From contig NC_074715.1 in assembly GCF_947242115.1 (NCBI RefSeq), positions 51,772,080 to 51,836,079 on the forward strand: a stretch of 64,000 nucleotides of DNA, read 5' to 3'. The stretch's first letter is position 1. Every line of letters starts with the position of its first letter. Below are positions 53,301-62,429 of this stretch, piece by piece. Below the pieces are notes generated by a model. It made no database searches. It saw only the letters and a list, made by a program, of their open reading frames with translations, and was not told the DNA's origin. Origin of the DNA: Biomphalaria glabrata (taxonomy: Eukaryota; Mollusca; Gastropoda; Planorbidae). The translations under genes were made by a program, and so were the position numbers.

Positions 53301-54143
53301 GGCTTCGACAAAGAGTCCGTAAGTCCGGTTAATGCAATCTGCTTGGATATCCAATCCGTCCAGAGCTACATCCGATGCACTCCTAAACAGATCCCAGTTA
53401 GCACGTTTATACACCCATTTTGGTTCTGTATATGGGGTACTCACGCTGAGCTTTCCGAGTTCGATTGTGACCAAGACCGGCAGATGATCACTCCCGACGT
53501 CGTTGAGCACGTCCACTCTTGACTGTGACCTTAAGTCAGTTGACACCAGGGACAAGTCTGGCCGCGACATACCCCCATGCCCGGTGTGCAGAAAGGTCGG
53601 GGGGCTGTCTTTGCCCTGCAAAACAACCAGATTTGTTTCGTCACATATCTCAAGTAGTCGGCGCCCTCGGATATCGGAGTCCGCGCATCCCCACACTGGG
53701 GACTTAGCGTTAAAATCACCCGCAACGATCATCCTTGTACCAAAAGGCTCTTGCAGTTTGAATTGCAACTCAGACTTAGGTGGATTGTATAGGTTTACGC
53801 ATGTGAATCGCTGACCATGTTTGTACACCTCCACTGTCAAAGTGTCAGTCCCACCGGGTCCCGCAGGGGCGCTGGATTCCACTACTCGGGCTGTAAGCGT
53901 ATTACGTACGAACGTTACAAGTACCTGGCACCTCGAGCAGGAACACCGGTAGGCTGTGAAGCCGTAAAGAAGAGGTGGCCCCTCGTCTGAGCGTAAAGTC
54001 TCTTGGCACAATAGGACATCTGCCTCGTATTGCTCTGCTATCGTATAGACCTCGATCCGTTTCAGCGAGAACTGCCGATTCAGATTGAGGTGGATAATCC
54101 GTAGCTGTTTGCTTCGGTCGTAACCGGGTGGGGGGGGCACCAC
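50316..54143 (-). CDS. LINE ORF2: endonuclease, reverse transcriptase, RNase H
   Basis: 1275 aa, no internal stop. The apurinic-type endonuclease spans about 12-230 (QE at 47-48, GDFN 142-145, SDH 218-220). The RT spans about 500-775 (DLKQAYDRVW 603-612, QGVPQGSALS 658-667, FADD 689-692, KYLGVILD 764-771). RNase H spans about 985-1125 with D990, E1032, D1062, H1105 and D1115 in the expected motifs (YTDGS, AELEA, FTDS, PAHCG, LADQLA). A C-terminal CCHC knuckle follows (C1211, C1214, H1223, C1228). The first Met at 54143 gives MVPPPPGYDRS; the start overlaps the ORF1-like frame by about 240 nt, so ORF2 may be reached by reinitiation or frameshifting. All catalytic residues I can check are present, so the protein should be active in principle. 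Confidence 0.93.
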   Translation of the reverse strand: MVPPPPGYDRSKQLRIIHLNLNRQFSLKRIEVYTIAEQYEADVLLCQETLRSDEGPPLLYGFTAYRCSCSRCQVLVTFVRNTLTARVVESSAPAGPGGTDTLTVEVYKHGQRFTCVNLYNPPKSELQFKLQEPFGTRMIVAGDFNAKSPVWGCADSDIRGRRLLEICDETNLVVLQGKDSPPTFLHTGHGGMSRPDLSLVSTDLRSQSRVDVLNDVGSDHLPVLVTIELGKLSVSTPYTEPKWVYKRANWDLFRSASDVALDGLDIQADCINRTYGLFVEAILGAARKAIPRSYGGRKFSHFWSPALARLIRLRRAARRQHSRRKTDETRRAYNKLTAEVKEAIAEGTRQKWAKTCANLDLADGRQAWKLLNNLTRAKEPKAAAPLQTAQGLVVTDSKRSDALNHAFPAISRTGERSEVSKALDSIRKAKAKRRYVYGEDETSTFINSFTYGELDIALRKCKLRKAPGPNGISNEMLKHLGPIGRRKLLDLINRTWTKGDFPKAWRVATIVPLLKKGKIPDRAESYRPVSLTSNVGKAAERMVNRRLTWFLETKGLIAPEQGGFRRQRNAIDQVTLFMQKVADGFQWGNTNRPGQSTLAVFIDLKQAYDRVWRPGLLLKLMNLGVGSYMLRWIQNFLTERTVQTRVGKHLSRKLPLEQGVPQGSALSCTLFLVFINDLPALLKCQKLLFADDIVLWESGRDRQQLIDTLQQALTTISCYARMWNLEVNHSKSVYSWFTLGRDILKEPVELRMDGKILEWDKKPKYLGVILDQKLTMCDHIQQVKETASEKLNIVKKLAGTKWGARADVLRGLYMGAVRSHMDYSLPVQVWASQTTLASLDSVQNQALRLICGTFRTTPIAAGEIMANIPPLKLRRERAVILAHERYMRLEDGCPLRSLVDNWEGRRRLKNRPCFMHVARGLVREANLPVERAALSPSGSIFPMEALGMPTIRKSLLDPVVTKQSPTTRLLQAARETIASYPAGVTTIYTDGSVRTLEGTVKAGYGAVVRLSGNPESDELSGSCQQKSSLEAELEAMFQALDWVATMVRNGTASAHDIVLFTDSVAALEAIERLDEGARRVWDVLTVGGRLLRFGVNVTLQWVPAHCGVVSHGLADQLAKTAVATALENDEPYSYESVRSLVNQRMLTLWHDGWDSSDKGRELYRAMRRPDRRDAWWQLNRAEQAVLAQFRVGHCPIGAYLGRWKENYDTRCRHCMEDDETIEHILYECRVLHEGRLGQAIDRENTGSCTTQRLSLYGDKATLRLTARFLSRALRE

Positions 54144-54810
54144 TCCCCCCTGCCTTGCCTCCTGGTGCGTTCACCTTTCGGGTTCTGGTGAATGAGGGTG
54201 TACCACGTCCTCTAGTCTTGCCTCCTAGTACGGTCACCTTTCGGGTTTTCGTGGGGGGCACAACTCCCCCGTTTGTGCGTGAGGCCATCGTGGCGCTCTG
54301 GGCTAGTGGGCTGGGCTCGGGTGTCGTACCCGAGGGATGCTGGCCACCTGTCTCACATCCTATGATATTGCCGGTCTTTTGGTGGGGCACGACTCTACCG
54401 TATGTGCTTGAGGCCATCGTGGCGCTCTGTGTTAGTGGGCTGGGCCCGGGCGTCGTACCCGAGGGATGCTGGCCACCTGTCTCACATCCAGAGGAAACCG
54501 TTTCCTCCCGCGTTTTCTTGTCCGATAGTAGCACATTTTTCGACCACAAACCTATCGTTGCCGTTGTGTGGTCGGAGCCTGTTAGACCGGTAATGCTCAT
54601 ACCCGCGTTTTCGACACTTGACTTTTGCATAGATAGAGAGAAATTTTGCCCCGGGGGGGCGGACTGGTTGCATGTAAGACACATAGGCTGTCCCAATCGT
54701 TGAGACAGTAGCTGAATGTCTTGGACTGGTGTCCAAGACCGCTGAACCCATTGTCGGCACTGCGAGCTTGCCCTCGAGAGAGGGGAAATTTTGGAGACCG
54801 TCTCTTTCAA
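53902..54810 (-). CDS. LINE ORF1-like frame
   Basis: 302 aa, upstream of and overlapping ORF2 in another frame. It is rich in Gly, Thr, Pro and Arg, with one CxxC (MCLTCNQ) but no clear run of zinc knuckles. A ~46-aa segment (GCETGGQHPSGTTP...SATMAS) occurs twice in tandem. I-clade ORF1 normally carries CCHC knuckles, so this frame may be an incomplete or diverged ORF1. Its last ~80 residues overlap ORF2 and may not be translated as such. Confidence 0.5.
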   Translation of the reverse strand: MKETVSKISPLSRASSQCRQWVQRSWTPVQDIQLLSQRLGQPMCLTCNQSAPPGQNFSLSMQKSSVENAGMSITGLTGSDHTTATIGLWSKNVLLSDKKTREETVSSGCETGGQHPSGTTPGPSPLTQSATMASSTYGRVVPHQKTGNIIGCETGGQHPSGTTPEPSPLAQSATMASRTNGGVVPPTKTRKVTVLGGKTRGRGTPSFTRTRKVNAPGGKAGGSGAPPTRLRPKQTATDYPPQSESAVLAETDRGLYDSRAIRGRCPIVPRDFTLRRGATSSLRLHSLPVFLLEVPGTCNVRT

Positions 54811-55139
54811 CGTTCGTTACCAATGCCGTCGGCGTGGCGGCTTAGTGCGATGCCGGTGTCTCCGGAAACACTGGCCCCGAGGTCCCCCAACGTTTATGGC
54901 GCGCCGTATCGTAGCACGCTGGGCTCCGGTCTTTTCACCCCCGTACTCAGCCTTGTGAGCCGAATACAGTGGCTACTAAGTTAGCCATGCTCCCCCACTC
55001 GGTGGGGGGCGGAGACGTGTGGCTGTTTTATTTTACATTGATCACCCGGCCTTTAAAACCTGTAATCAAAAACCAGTTCCACTTGGCCACCCCCACATGG
55101 GGTGTTCACGCGACAACCACGATGAGGTGGGATCTGGAA

Positions 55140-55345
55140 TTCCCTTGTTCCAGATACCAAACAAAATAATTTATTAACAATAGGTAACTTTTTTTCCATT
55201 GATTCTTGTGTTGTCAAGTAAAAGAAATAATTGTGCGAAATTTCAACTTGATCCGAGATTGGGTGTGGAAGAAATAAGGTCTATAAACCTTTGATCAGAC
55301 AGACAGACAGAGTGACTTGATATAAGCTTTGTAATAAAAAAAACT
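55140..55345 (+). repeat. dispersed repeat R, right part after the LINE
   Basis: Starts with the right copy of the target duplication (55140-55151). The following 'ccaaacaaaataatttatta' and 'ttgatataagctttgtaa' match 25645-25560 (reverse) and 35284-35480. Confidence 0.65.
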
Positions 55346-55869
55346 GGTTCTGGTGTAGAGCAATGCTATGAGGTACTGAGAGAGTGAATATGTGTGGAAT
55401 GTGAGTTACTTATATAGTGTGCAATGTTATAGAGTACTTACAGTTTAAATTTGAACAGGTCTTGTTTATGAAAAAGTGACCATTGCGTGTATTACAAGTG
55501 ATGGCATTTATTGAATAAAATATAAGGAAATTATAAAGTATAATTATTATTTAACGTTTTCTATCGGTTGCATATTTTTATATTTCTTTATTTTTCTAGT
55601 TATTTATATTTTTGTAGTTGTTTTTTTTTTTCTTGAGACTGGATTTTTTATTGTTTATTTTAGATGAGTTGTAGACCTTTGTATTGTTTATTTTAGATGA
55701 GTTGTAGACCTTTGCTCGCAGCTCTCGCAGGATTGGCCACCTTAGTCACACAAGAAGTCTCTGAAGACGTCATAGGCCACAGAGTTGTAAAAATGAAGAA
55801 GCTGACATGATTATGTGACAAATATTAAAATAAATAATATAATAATATAAATAATAATAAAACGACTTT

Positions 55870-55945
55870 ACTGTAAAAAGAGAGACAGGGAGCGAGAGAG
55901 AGAGAGAGAAAGAGAGAGAAGGAGAGAGAGAGAGAGAGAGAAAAA
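55870..55945. repeat. (GA)n-rich block
   Basis: GAGA and GAAA runs over about 75 bp. 55346-55869 and 55946-56510 are AT-rich with nothing I can identify. Confidence 0.85.
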
Positions 55946-56506
55946 TTGATTCTGTAAGTAACAACAAAAAGTAAAATCTAATTGTAGAAAATTTACTTTA
56001 AAAATACTTTGGTGTTTGCAAATAAATTGAAATTTTAAAAAAAAAACATGAGGTCTTTTTCTGTTTAACTTTCTCTGCATTTTTATGCTGCTTATGATTG
56101 TAAAATCTTGTTGCCTGTAACTCTCTGTGGCAGCTAGAAAAGACGTATTTTGATTATCTTTTTATCACAAGTAATTGATATCCTACACGAATATTTTTAA
56201 CCTCATTGACCTCACAACAACGTTGACTTGACAACTGTCAATAATGGCTGTCGATGTCTTAGACATGAAATTTTATCAAGTTGCGAGTTCCTCCACGCAT
56301 GGTAGGGTGTGCAACATGAACTGTGAAACGTTGAACCAGGCCGTGAATTGTTACACATACCATAAAAACTCTTCACTTCAGGAGTTTGATTTAATCGAAG
56401 AGCAAAAGTACATCGTTGGATTATGTTGGGCCTTTATAGTCATCCAGATTAATACCAAATTCATAGCAATTCTAGAACTTCACACAACTATCCAATTATA
56501 ATGTTT

Positions 56507-56632
56507 TTGGTCTAAAACATCTGAATTAGATATATTTTGTTTCGTCTAAAACATTTGAATTAGATGTACTTTGTTCCATCTAAAACATCTGAAATAGATG
56601 TACTTTGTTCCGTCTAAAACATTTAAATTCGG
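56507..56632. repeat. 34-bp tandem repeat abutting a stop codon
   Basis: About 3.7 copies of a unit containing 'gtctaaaacatttgaattag' and 'tgtactttgttcc'. It starts within 2 bp of the TAA of the neighbouring minus-strand gene and so forms its 3' flank. Confidence 0.88.
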
Positions 56633-56633
56633 T

Positions 56634-57191
56634 TTATTCCGACTGAACCAATTGTATTTGCCCAATATCAAACTCCGCGGTTAAAATCTTTCTAAATCTT
56701 TTCTCGTGGAGAGAACAGAAACGACTCAAATCTTTATTGGCTTCGAAACTCTTTCTGAACTTCTTAAAATTCTTCTCTAGACTTGGCCACTGGGTCACCA
56801 CGAAGCTTAATTCGTTCGCCTGGACTCCCAGGCTGGACCAGTCTCCAGCTGCGAACGTCACGCCTCGGGCCGACAAAAGCGTCCGGCCTCCGTGCTTTTC
56901 TTTCATGGGAGCCACAACTTGTTCCTTCAGCTTCTGGAACTTCTCCGTGTAGGAAGAGCTGGCCTGGAAAGTGTCGTCACGTTTCATCAGGGTGATGCTC
57001 AAGGCCGTGTATGCGGAAGGAGGAGCGGGCCGACCTCGGATGACCGAGTTCTCACCAATCATGGCCCAGCAGAGACTTTTGATCTGTGAGTCACGAGCCT
57101 TTACTGACTCGAGCCAAGTGACGCCTGAGTCAGTGGACGCGAAGTAAATAAAGATGGCGGAGGTGTCGGTCTCCTCCGGAAGTATAAACAA
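56634..57191 (-). CDS. unrecognised gene, last exon
   Basis: Starts after a T-rich acceptor at 57194-57192. It encodes 'LFILPEETDTSAIFIYFAST' to 'IGQIQLVQSE' and TAA. The poly(A) hexamer AATAAA (56638-56633) overlaps the stop codon. Confidence 0.75.
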   Translation of the reverse strand: MFILPEETDTSAIFIYFASTDSGVTWLESVKARDSQIKSLCWAMIGENSVIRGRPAPPSAYTALSITLMKRDDTFQASSSYTEKFQKLKEQVVAPMKEKHGGRTLLSARGVTFAAGDWSSLGVQANELSFVVTQWPSLEKNFKKFRKSFEANKDLSRFCSLHEKRFRKILTAEFDIGQIQLVQSE

Positions 57192-60100
57192 CTGTAAAAA
57201 AAAAAACAAAAAAAAACATGAAATAACTATCATGTTTTAAATGAATTAAATAAATGTTGCTAATGAACATAGTGAAACAAATTTATTTTATGTCCAGGGA
57301 GTTATCTCTACAAATACACATTTGGTTCCCTAAGTCATGCCACTAGGACTTCAAAATAATAATAGTATGTATTTAGGTCAAAGCAAATTTGGGATGAATC
57401 GTCATTTCTCACCATGGATGACTGCCCCAGCCGAGTCGCTAACTGTTTGGCTATTGAATTATATTCTTAATAGTCTCAGGTTGGAACCCTGCCCGCCGCC
57501 ACCCTCGCCGCCCTGTGGGAGGTTTGGGCTAGAAGGTAGTAACCTTTAACTTTTTCTCTCCGTAATTATTTACCATATTCTGGTGGAATCAACGCTGGTA
57601 TCGTCAGTTAGGAGAGAAAGAGTTAATTCTGAAGGAACGTCCTGAATGTGTAAATTAGTGGCATAACTTTGTTGTTATGTTATCACGTGGGTAATCACGA
57701 TGGCAAGTACGTTTGGAAGTCAATAAGCTAATTGCGATTTGGAAGCACATGCTGAACAGAGGGGCTAGTCTCGCCCAGACCCGAGACGCCTTGAGGAAGC
57801 TGGTTGCTGGCCCATGCACCAGACGGGACCACATGCAGAGATGAGATAATGAGCTAGTTGCGTTTTGGAAGCTCATGCCGAGCAGAGGGGCAAGACTCGC
57901 CCAGAACCGAGACACCTTGAGGAAGCTGGTTGCTGGCCCATGCACCAGATGCGACCCACAGGCAGAGAAGAGATAATGAGATAAAGTAAGAAAGGGAAAT
58001 AACTTTTGATTTTATAGGCTAATTTTTGTATTTACATTTTAAGAAGTATTTTCACATGCTATAACTGAAGTGTCTGAATTGTTGGAAGGTTGATAAAATG
58101 CAGAGAGTTGGGGACCGATAATAGGAAACTGTTGGAGTTGATAACTTGTAAAGAGAGGTTGAATTACACCAAAAATACAAAATGTCACAATCTTACGTTT
58201 GATTTAGAGTGGTGTTATGTATTATCAGGAGGTTATTCTAGTTTTGTCATTAGAGTGCCTTATTTTGTATATTGAATAATGTTCAAACTTTAAAACTAAA
58301 CTATAAAAAAAAACAATGACTTGGTCAATGAGAAAGTTAAAACTGACAGAGATATAAGTAGTTATGTATATCAATAAATATCGTTTCATGCTATCTGAAA
58401 AGTAAGTTAGCATATGTCGTAGGACAGTGCTTCCCAAAGCGGGTTACGCGTACCCTTTTGTAGGGGGTAGGCGTTTTTTGTTTATTATTTTCGATAATTG
58501 TTCTTTTTTATGGGCGAGGGGTTAAGAAAATGATTGAAGGGGTACGCATTTAATGAATGTTTTGGAAGCACTGTTGTAGAAGATGCAAACAGAGAAAGCG
58601 ATGGGAAGACACTATCAAAGAATGGGCGGGCATGTCATCGAAAGAGATTCTAGTCAAGGCAAAGGCAAATGACAGAGAAGAATGGGGAAATACCGATCGA
58701 AAGATCATGTGAGGTGCCCAAACGGTTTAGCAGATTCTTGATTAAACGAAGGCGAAAGTGATATGTCCTAGAGAAAGTATTTAATGACGTATATTGCTAA
58801 GTGTGGGTTTTTAAGCTAGTGTATGTCCAATGAAGGCGGATATAAAATACTTAATGATATATAAAGCTACCTGTGGGTTGTACGCTAGGATCTGTCCTCC
58901 AACCTTGACCAGTTTCCTCGTCTTGTTCTTGATGGCTGCGACGACAATGTCCAGGTCCATCTGATGAAACAAGAGTACCATGACACTGCCCTTGTCTGCA
59001 CTTGGAGGATAGTTGATATACAGCGGCAAAGTGGCTTTAGTCAAAGGGACATCATCCGTCAAATCATCATAACTTTCATCAGACGATACGGACAACTTAG
59101 TCTGTTTGTTTGTGTCTGCTGGTACTTCATTGTCAAAGACAGTCTTTTGATCTTCAGATGTCAAAACAGTTACGTCATTGGACTCTAAGGATACATTTTG
59201 TTCACTAGCTGCAGGTCGTGACCCACCTTTTAACATGGAAGGTTTTATAATTGTTGAATCTTCAGAGTCTTTCGATGTCAAGAAAAGTTCAAGCTGAGAA
59301 TTGGAAAGAAGCGACGCTTTGTTGTTTATCATTGGCTCACTGCACGGAGACATTTCTTTAGTAGAATCTTTTTTCGCCTCGAAGTTGTTTTTGATATTAG
59401 ATTTCACTACATTAGCAGTTGTCTCAGTCTTTATGTCCAAGTTCAGATTTGTTTTGCTTAAACCAGTTTTGGATTGAACTTGTTTCTTGCTGCTATTATC
59501 TTTGGACTTGTTTTTATTATCAAAGGGTTTGACATTCTTGGACTCTGAAGCCTCTATCAGTTTTCGTACGTCTAAAATGGTGGTCTCAGTAGTTACGTCC
59601 CCTGACTCTACCGGATTCTGCGAATTCTCTAAGATTTTAGGCTTCTTGACATTTGTTTCTGGAACTGAATTTGATTGGCTGGGGTTAGTTTTAGATAAAC
59701 AATTATTGTTTCTTTTGTCTTGTTGTTTGATTTTATTGTTAGACGGTTTTACATTCTTGCTCTCGGTAGCTTCTATAAGTTTTCTGACACCAACTTTGGA
59801 AGTGTCCGTGATGTCGTCTCCAAATTCAATCAGGATTTCTGATTGATTAGCATTAGAGTTTTCTGTGGGATCTTGAACATTAAATAACTTAATCATGTTG
59901 AGTACGCTTCCTCTATCAGGAGTTTCGCTCGAAGAGTTCTTAGAGACATTCGTAGAGTCGTTGCTTTCTGATTTTGGTCTGATCAAAGAACTCTTAGAGA
60001 CAGTTGTAGAGTCGTTGCTTTCTGATTTCGGTTTGATCAAAGAACTCTTAGAGACATTTGTAGAGCCATTGCTTTCTGATTTCGGTTTGATCAATGTGCT

Positions 60101-60559
60101 CTTAGAGACATTCGTAGAGTCGTTGCTTTCTGATTTTGGTCTGATCAAAGAACTCTTAGAGACATTTGTAGAGCCATTGCTTTCTGATTTCGGTTTGATC
60201 AAAGAACTCTTAGAGACAGTTGTAGAGCCATTGCTTTCTGATTTCGGTTTGATCAAAGAACTCTTAGAGACAATTGTAGAGTCATTACTTTCTAATTTCG
60301 GTTTGAAAGTTTCTGAAACTTTCTTTGTATTACTTTTTCGCAGGTTTTGTGCAGGCACCGAGGTAGAACTTTCTGTCGCTGTTTTCTTTGAGGTGGATGA
60401 CTGCAACTCTGTGGGTGACATGAAGAGAGACTTCAGTTGGTTAATATTAGGTGACTGGGACTCCACAGAAATGTTATCAGTTGTTCCTGACGTTGTCCGC
60501 ATGTTAGCCATTTTGAAATCTTTCATTATTTTGTTACTTCTGGCAACATTATCAAACAT
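56634..60559 (-). CDS. unrecognised Ser/Lys-rich repeat protein (2 exons seen)
   Basis: Exon 60559-58871 (563 codons) joins exon 57191-56634 (185 codons plus stop) in phase 0, using donor CCACAG|GTAGCT and acceptor TTTTACAG|TTG. The 748-aa product begins with a Ser/Thr/Lys-rich disordered-looking half holding seven 18-residue repeats (KPKSESNGSTTVSKSSLI type) and a ~50-residue segment present twice (core VRKLIEATESKNVKP). After an acidic stretch (SDESYDDLTDD) the C-terminal ~260 residues look folded: alternating hydrophobic pattern, crossing the splice junction, with Trp residues and 'AAGDWSSLG'. I do not recognise this domain and assign no function. The ATG at 60559 is in good context, but a good donor and a short upstream exon (60634-60565) suggest a longer transcript. 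Confidence 0.7.
57420..57660 (+). mobile_element. diverged SINE family A copy split by a MITE
   Basis: The head is mutated, but 'aaccctgcccgccgccaccc...gtgggaggtttgggctag' and the tail 'tctgaaggaacgtcc' are kept. The TTAA MITE sits between them at 57546. Confidence 0.65.
57546..57626. mobile_element. TTAA-flanked MITE, copy 2
   Basis: 73-bp element with inverted ends CTTTTTCTCTCC and GGAGAGAAAGAG between two TTAA copies (57546-57549, 57623-57626), inside a SINE A. The interior is nearly identical to 13248-13327. Confidence 0.82.
57716..57975 (+). repeat. two tandem copies of a LINE ORF tail
   Basis: ~124-bp units. Plus frames read 'WKLMPSRGARLAQNRDTLRK' and 'LVAGPCTR' in copy 2 and a close relative in copy 1, resembling a LINE C-terminus. 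They lie in the intron of the unrecognised gene. Confidence 0.6.
58425..58573. mobile_element. 149-bp hAT-type MITE
   Basis: TIRs CAGTGCTTCCCAAA and TTTTGGAAGCACTG. Flanks TCGTAGGA and TTGTAGAA agree at 6 of 8. Older than the MITEs at 42 kb. Confidence 0.8.
58574..58745 (+). mobile_element. LINE ORF2 tail fragment
   Basis: 'gaatgggcgggcatgtcatc' to 'gaggtgcccaaacgg', same family as 31820 and 63680, adjoining the MITE. Confidence 0.55.
58871..60559 (-). CDS. unrecognised gene, large exon
   Basis: 563 codons from ATG 60559 to donor GTAGCT at 58870. The 54-bp repeats lie at 59935-60312. Within a repeat array the bases vary mostly at silent or conservative positions. Confidence 0.72.
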
Positions 60560-60564
60560 CTTAC

Positions 60565-60634
60565 TGTACTAAAGAACTCGTTTGTACTGGAGTCATAAAG
60601 CTGAGGAATGTTCATCTCACCATCTATCACATTT
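60565..60634 (-). CDS. possible upstream exon of the unrecognised gene
   Basis: 70 nt between acceptor TGTCCACAG and donor GTAAGA. In frame it reads NVIDGEMNIPQLYDSSTNEF and ends in phase 0. If used, the next exon must start inside 60541-58871, for example after TTGCAG near 60405, replacing the ATG at 60559. Confidence 0.35.
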
Positions 60635-60825
60635 CTGTGGACAAGAAGAAAAAAGTCTGTACATTTTTTTTCTGTGATCTCTGCTTTGCAAGTCTTACCA
60701 TGGTCGATTGCTTAGAACAGTAAGAAAACTGTAATTTTTTTACCTTAGAAATTTAAGCATTCGGAGATTGAAATTCGTGTTATAAATATGTTTCAGAAAC
60801 ATTAATATTTTTTTTTACTACTTTC

Positions 60826-62100
60826 ATGCTTTTAGCATGCTCAGTGCGCTATGTGTAAACCCGAAGGGGAATGGGTTATCTAGGAGAAGGTTTTCTGTTC
60901 TGCCTTTAGAACTCAGCAAACAAAATTCTGCCCCTTGATATGTAGCCAAGCTCCCTTGATAATGTAGCCAAGCCCCTTTGATAGCTAGCCTAGCCCCCTT
61001 GATATGTAGCCTAGCCCCTTTGATATGTAGCCTAGCCCCCTTGATATGTAGCCAAGCCCCCCTTGATATGTAGCCTAACCCCTTTGATATGTAGCCTAGC
61101 CCCCTTGATATGTAGCCAAGCTCCATTGATAATGTAGCCTAGCCCCTTTGATAGCTAGCCTAGCCCCCTTGATATGTTGCCAAGCCCCTTTGATAGCTAG
61201 CCTAGCCCCCTTGATATGTAGCCTAGCCCCTTTGATATGTAGCCTAGCCCCCTTGATATGTAGCCAAGCCCCCCTTGATATGTAACCAAGCCCCCCTTGA
61301 TATGTAGCCAAGCCCCCTTGATAGGTAGCCAAGCCCCCTTTGATAGCTAGCCTAGCCCCCTTGATATGTAGCCAAGCCCCCCTTGATATGTAGCCAAGCC
61401 CCCTTTGATAGCTAGCCTAGTCTCCTTAATATGTAGCCAAGCACCTTTGATAGCTAGCCTAGCCCCCTTGATATGTAGCCAAGCCCCCCTTGATATGTAG
61501 CCAAGCCCCCTTTGATAGCTAGCCTAGCCCCCTTGATATGTAGCCAAGCCCCCCTTGATATGTAGCCAAGCCCCCCTTGATATGTAACCACGCCCCCCTT
61601 GATATGTAGCCAAGCCCCCTTGATAGGTAGCCAAGCCCCCTTTGATAGCTAGCCTAGCCCCCTTGATATGTAGCCAAGCCCCCCTTGATATGTAGCCAAG
61701 CCCCCTTTGATAGCTAGCCTAGTCTCCTGAATATGTAGCCAAGCACCTTTGATAGCTAGCCTAGCCCCCTTGATATGTAGCCAAGCCCCCTTGATAGGTA
61801 GCCAAGCCCCCTTTGATAGCTAGGCTAGCCCCCTTGATATGTAGCCAAGCCCCCCTTGATATGTAACCAAGCCCCCTTTGATAGCTAGCCTAGCCTCCTT
61901 GATATGTAGCCAAGCACCTTTGATAGCTAGCCTAGCCCCCTTGATATGTAGCCAAGCCCCCCTTGATATGTAGCCAAGCCCCATTTGATAGCTAGCCTAG
62001 CCCCCTTGATATGTAGCCAAGCCCCCCTTGATATGTAGCCAAGCCCCTTTGATAGCTAGCCTAGCCCCCTTGATATGTAGCCAAGCAGCTTAAGCATCTC
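60826..62100 (-). mobile_element. SINE family B copy expanded internally into a minisatellite
   Basis: 60826-60935 is the 3' half of SINE B in reverse ('ctttcatgcttttagcatgc', 'ctgcctttagaactcagc'). 62085-62100 (agcttaagcatctc) is its 5' A-box end. Between them lie ~50 tandem units that resemble the SINE's own 'gcccccttctaggtagccaagcc' segment. Confidence 0.8.
60940..62085. repeat. ~22-bp minisatellite of SINE origin, ~50 copies
   Basis: Unit 'ccccttgatatgtagccaag' with variants 'tttgatagctagcctag' and C-number changes. Larger blocks (for example 61310-61430 and 61640-61740) recur, so second-level duplication also occurred. Confidence 0.95.
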
Positions 62101-62429
62101 AGGTTTTTAAAAAGTATAGATCTCATAAAGTGAACGCCCATTCGTATCTTATAATAAGACAGCTAAGCCCTTTGCTATGTTAAATTGTAATTTATAAAAG
62201 TCACTTGAAACAAATTAACTGTTAAGTATTCACTATTATGTGTGTAATAAACAATATGGTAAAAAATTTGTTTAGGGCAATCTCTATTGCCATCAATGCC
62301 AGGTAGGCATATAGTAGTTAATACAAACTGCGCTTATACAAGGTACTATAATTTAGTCAGTAGTGCAAGTTAAAGACAATATTATAAATAATGTGGCCAG
62401 ATTTAGCACTGCTCGCTTAGCATTCTTAT

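Larger units (their letters stand above)
50276..55139 (-). mobile_element. full-length I-clade-type LINE with RNase H
   Basis: A 4.86-kb insertion bounded by a 12-bp direct repeat. On the minus strand, a ~320-nt 5' UTR, an ORF1-like frame, an ORF2 of 1275 aa and a 40-nt 3' UTR without poly(A) follow in order. The order endonuclease-RT-RNase H-CCHC is that of the I group; Nimbus, described from Biomphalaria, is a plausible relative, though I cannot compare sequences here. The intact ORF2 and perfect duplication indicate a young insertion. Confidence 0.88.

Noticed and set aside
54128-54703. 191-aa plus-strand ORF
   Set aside because: Antisense to the LINE ORF1-like frame, no independent motif.
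56244-56501. 85-aa plus-strand ORF as a small gene
   Set aside because: No recognisable domain, no splice or promoter support, and composition similar to the flanking non-coding DNA.
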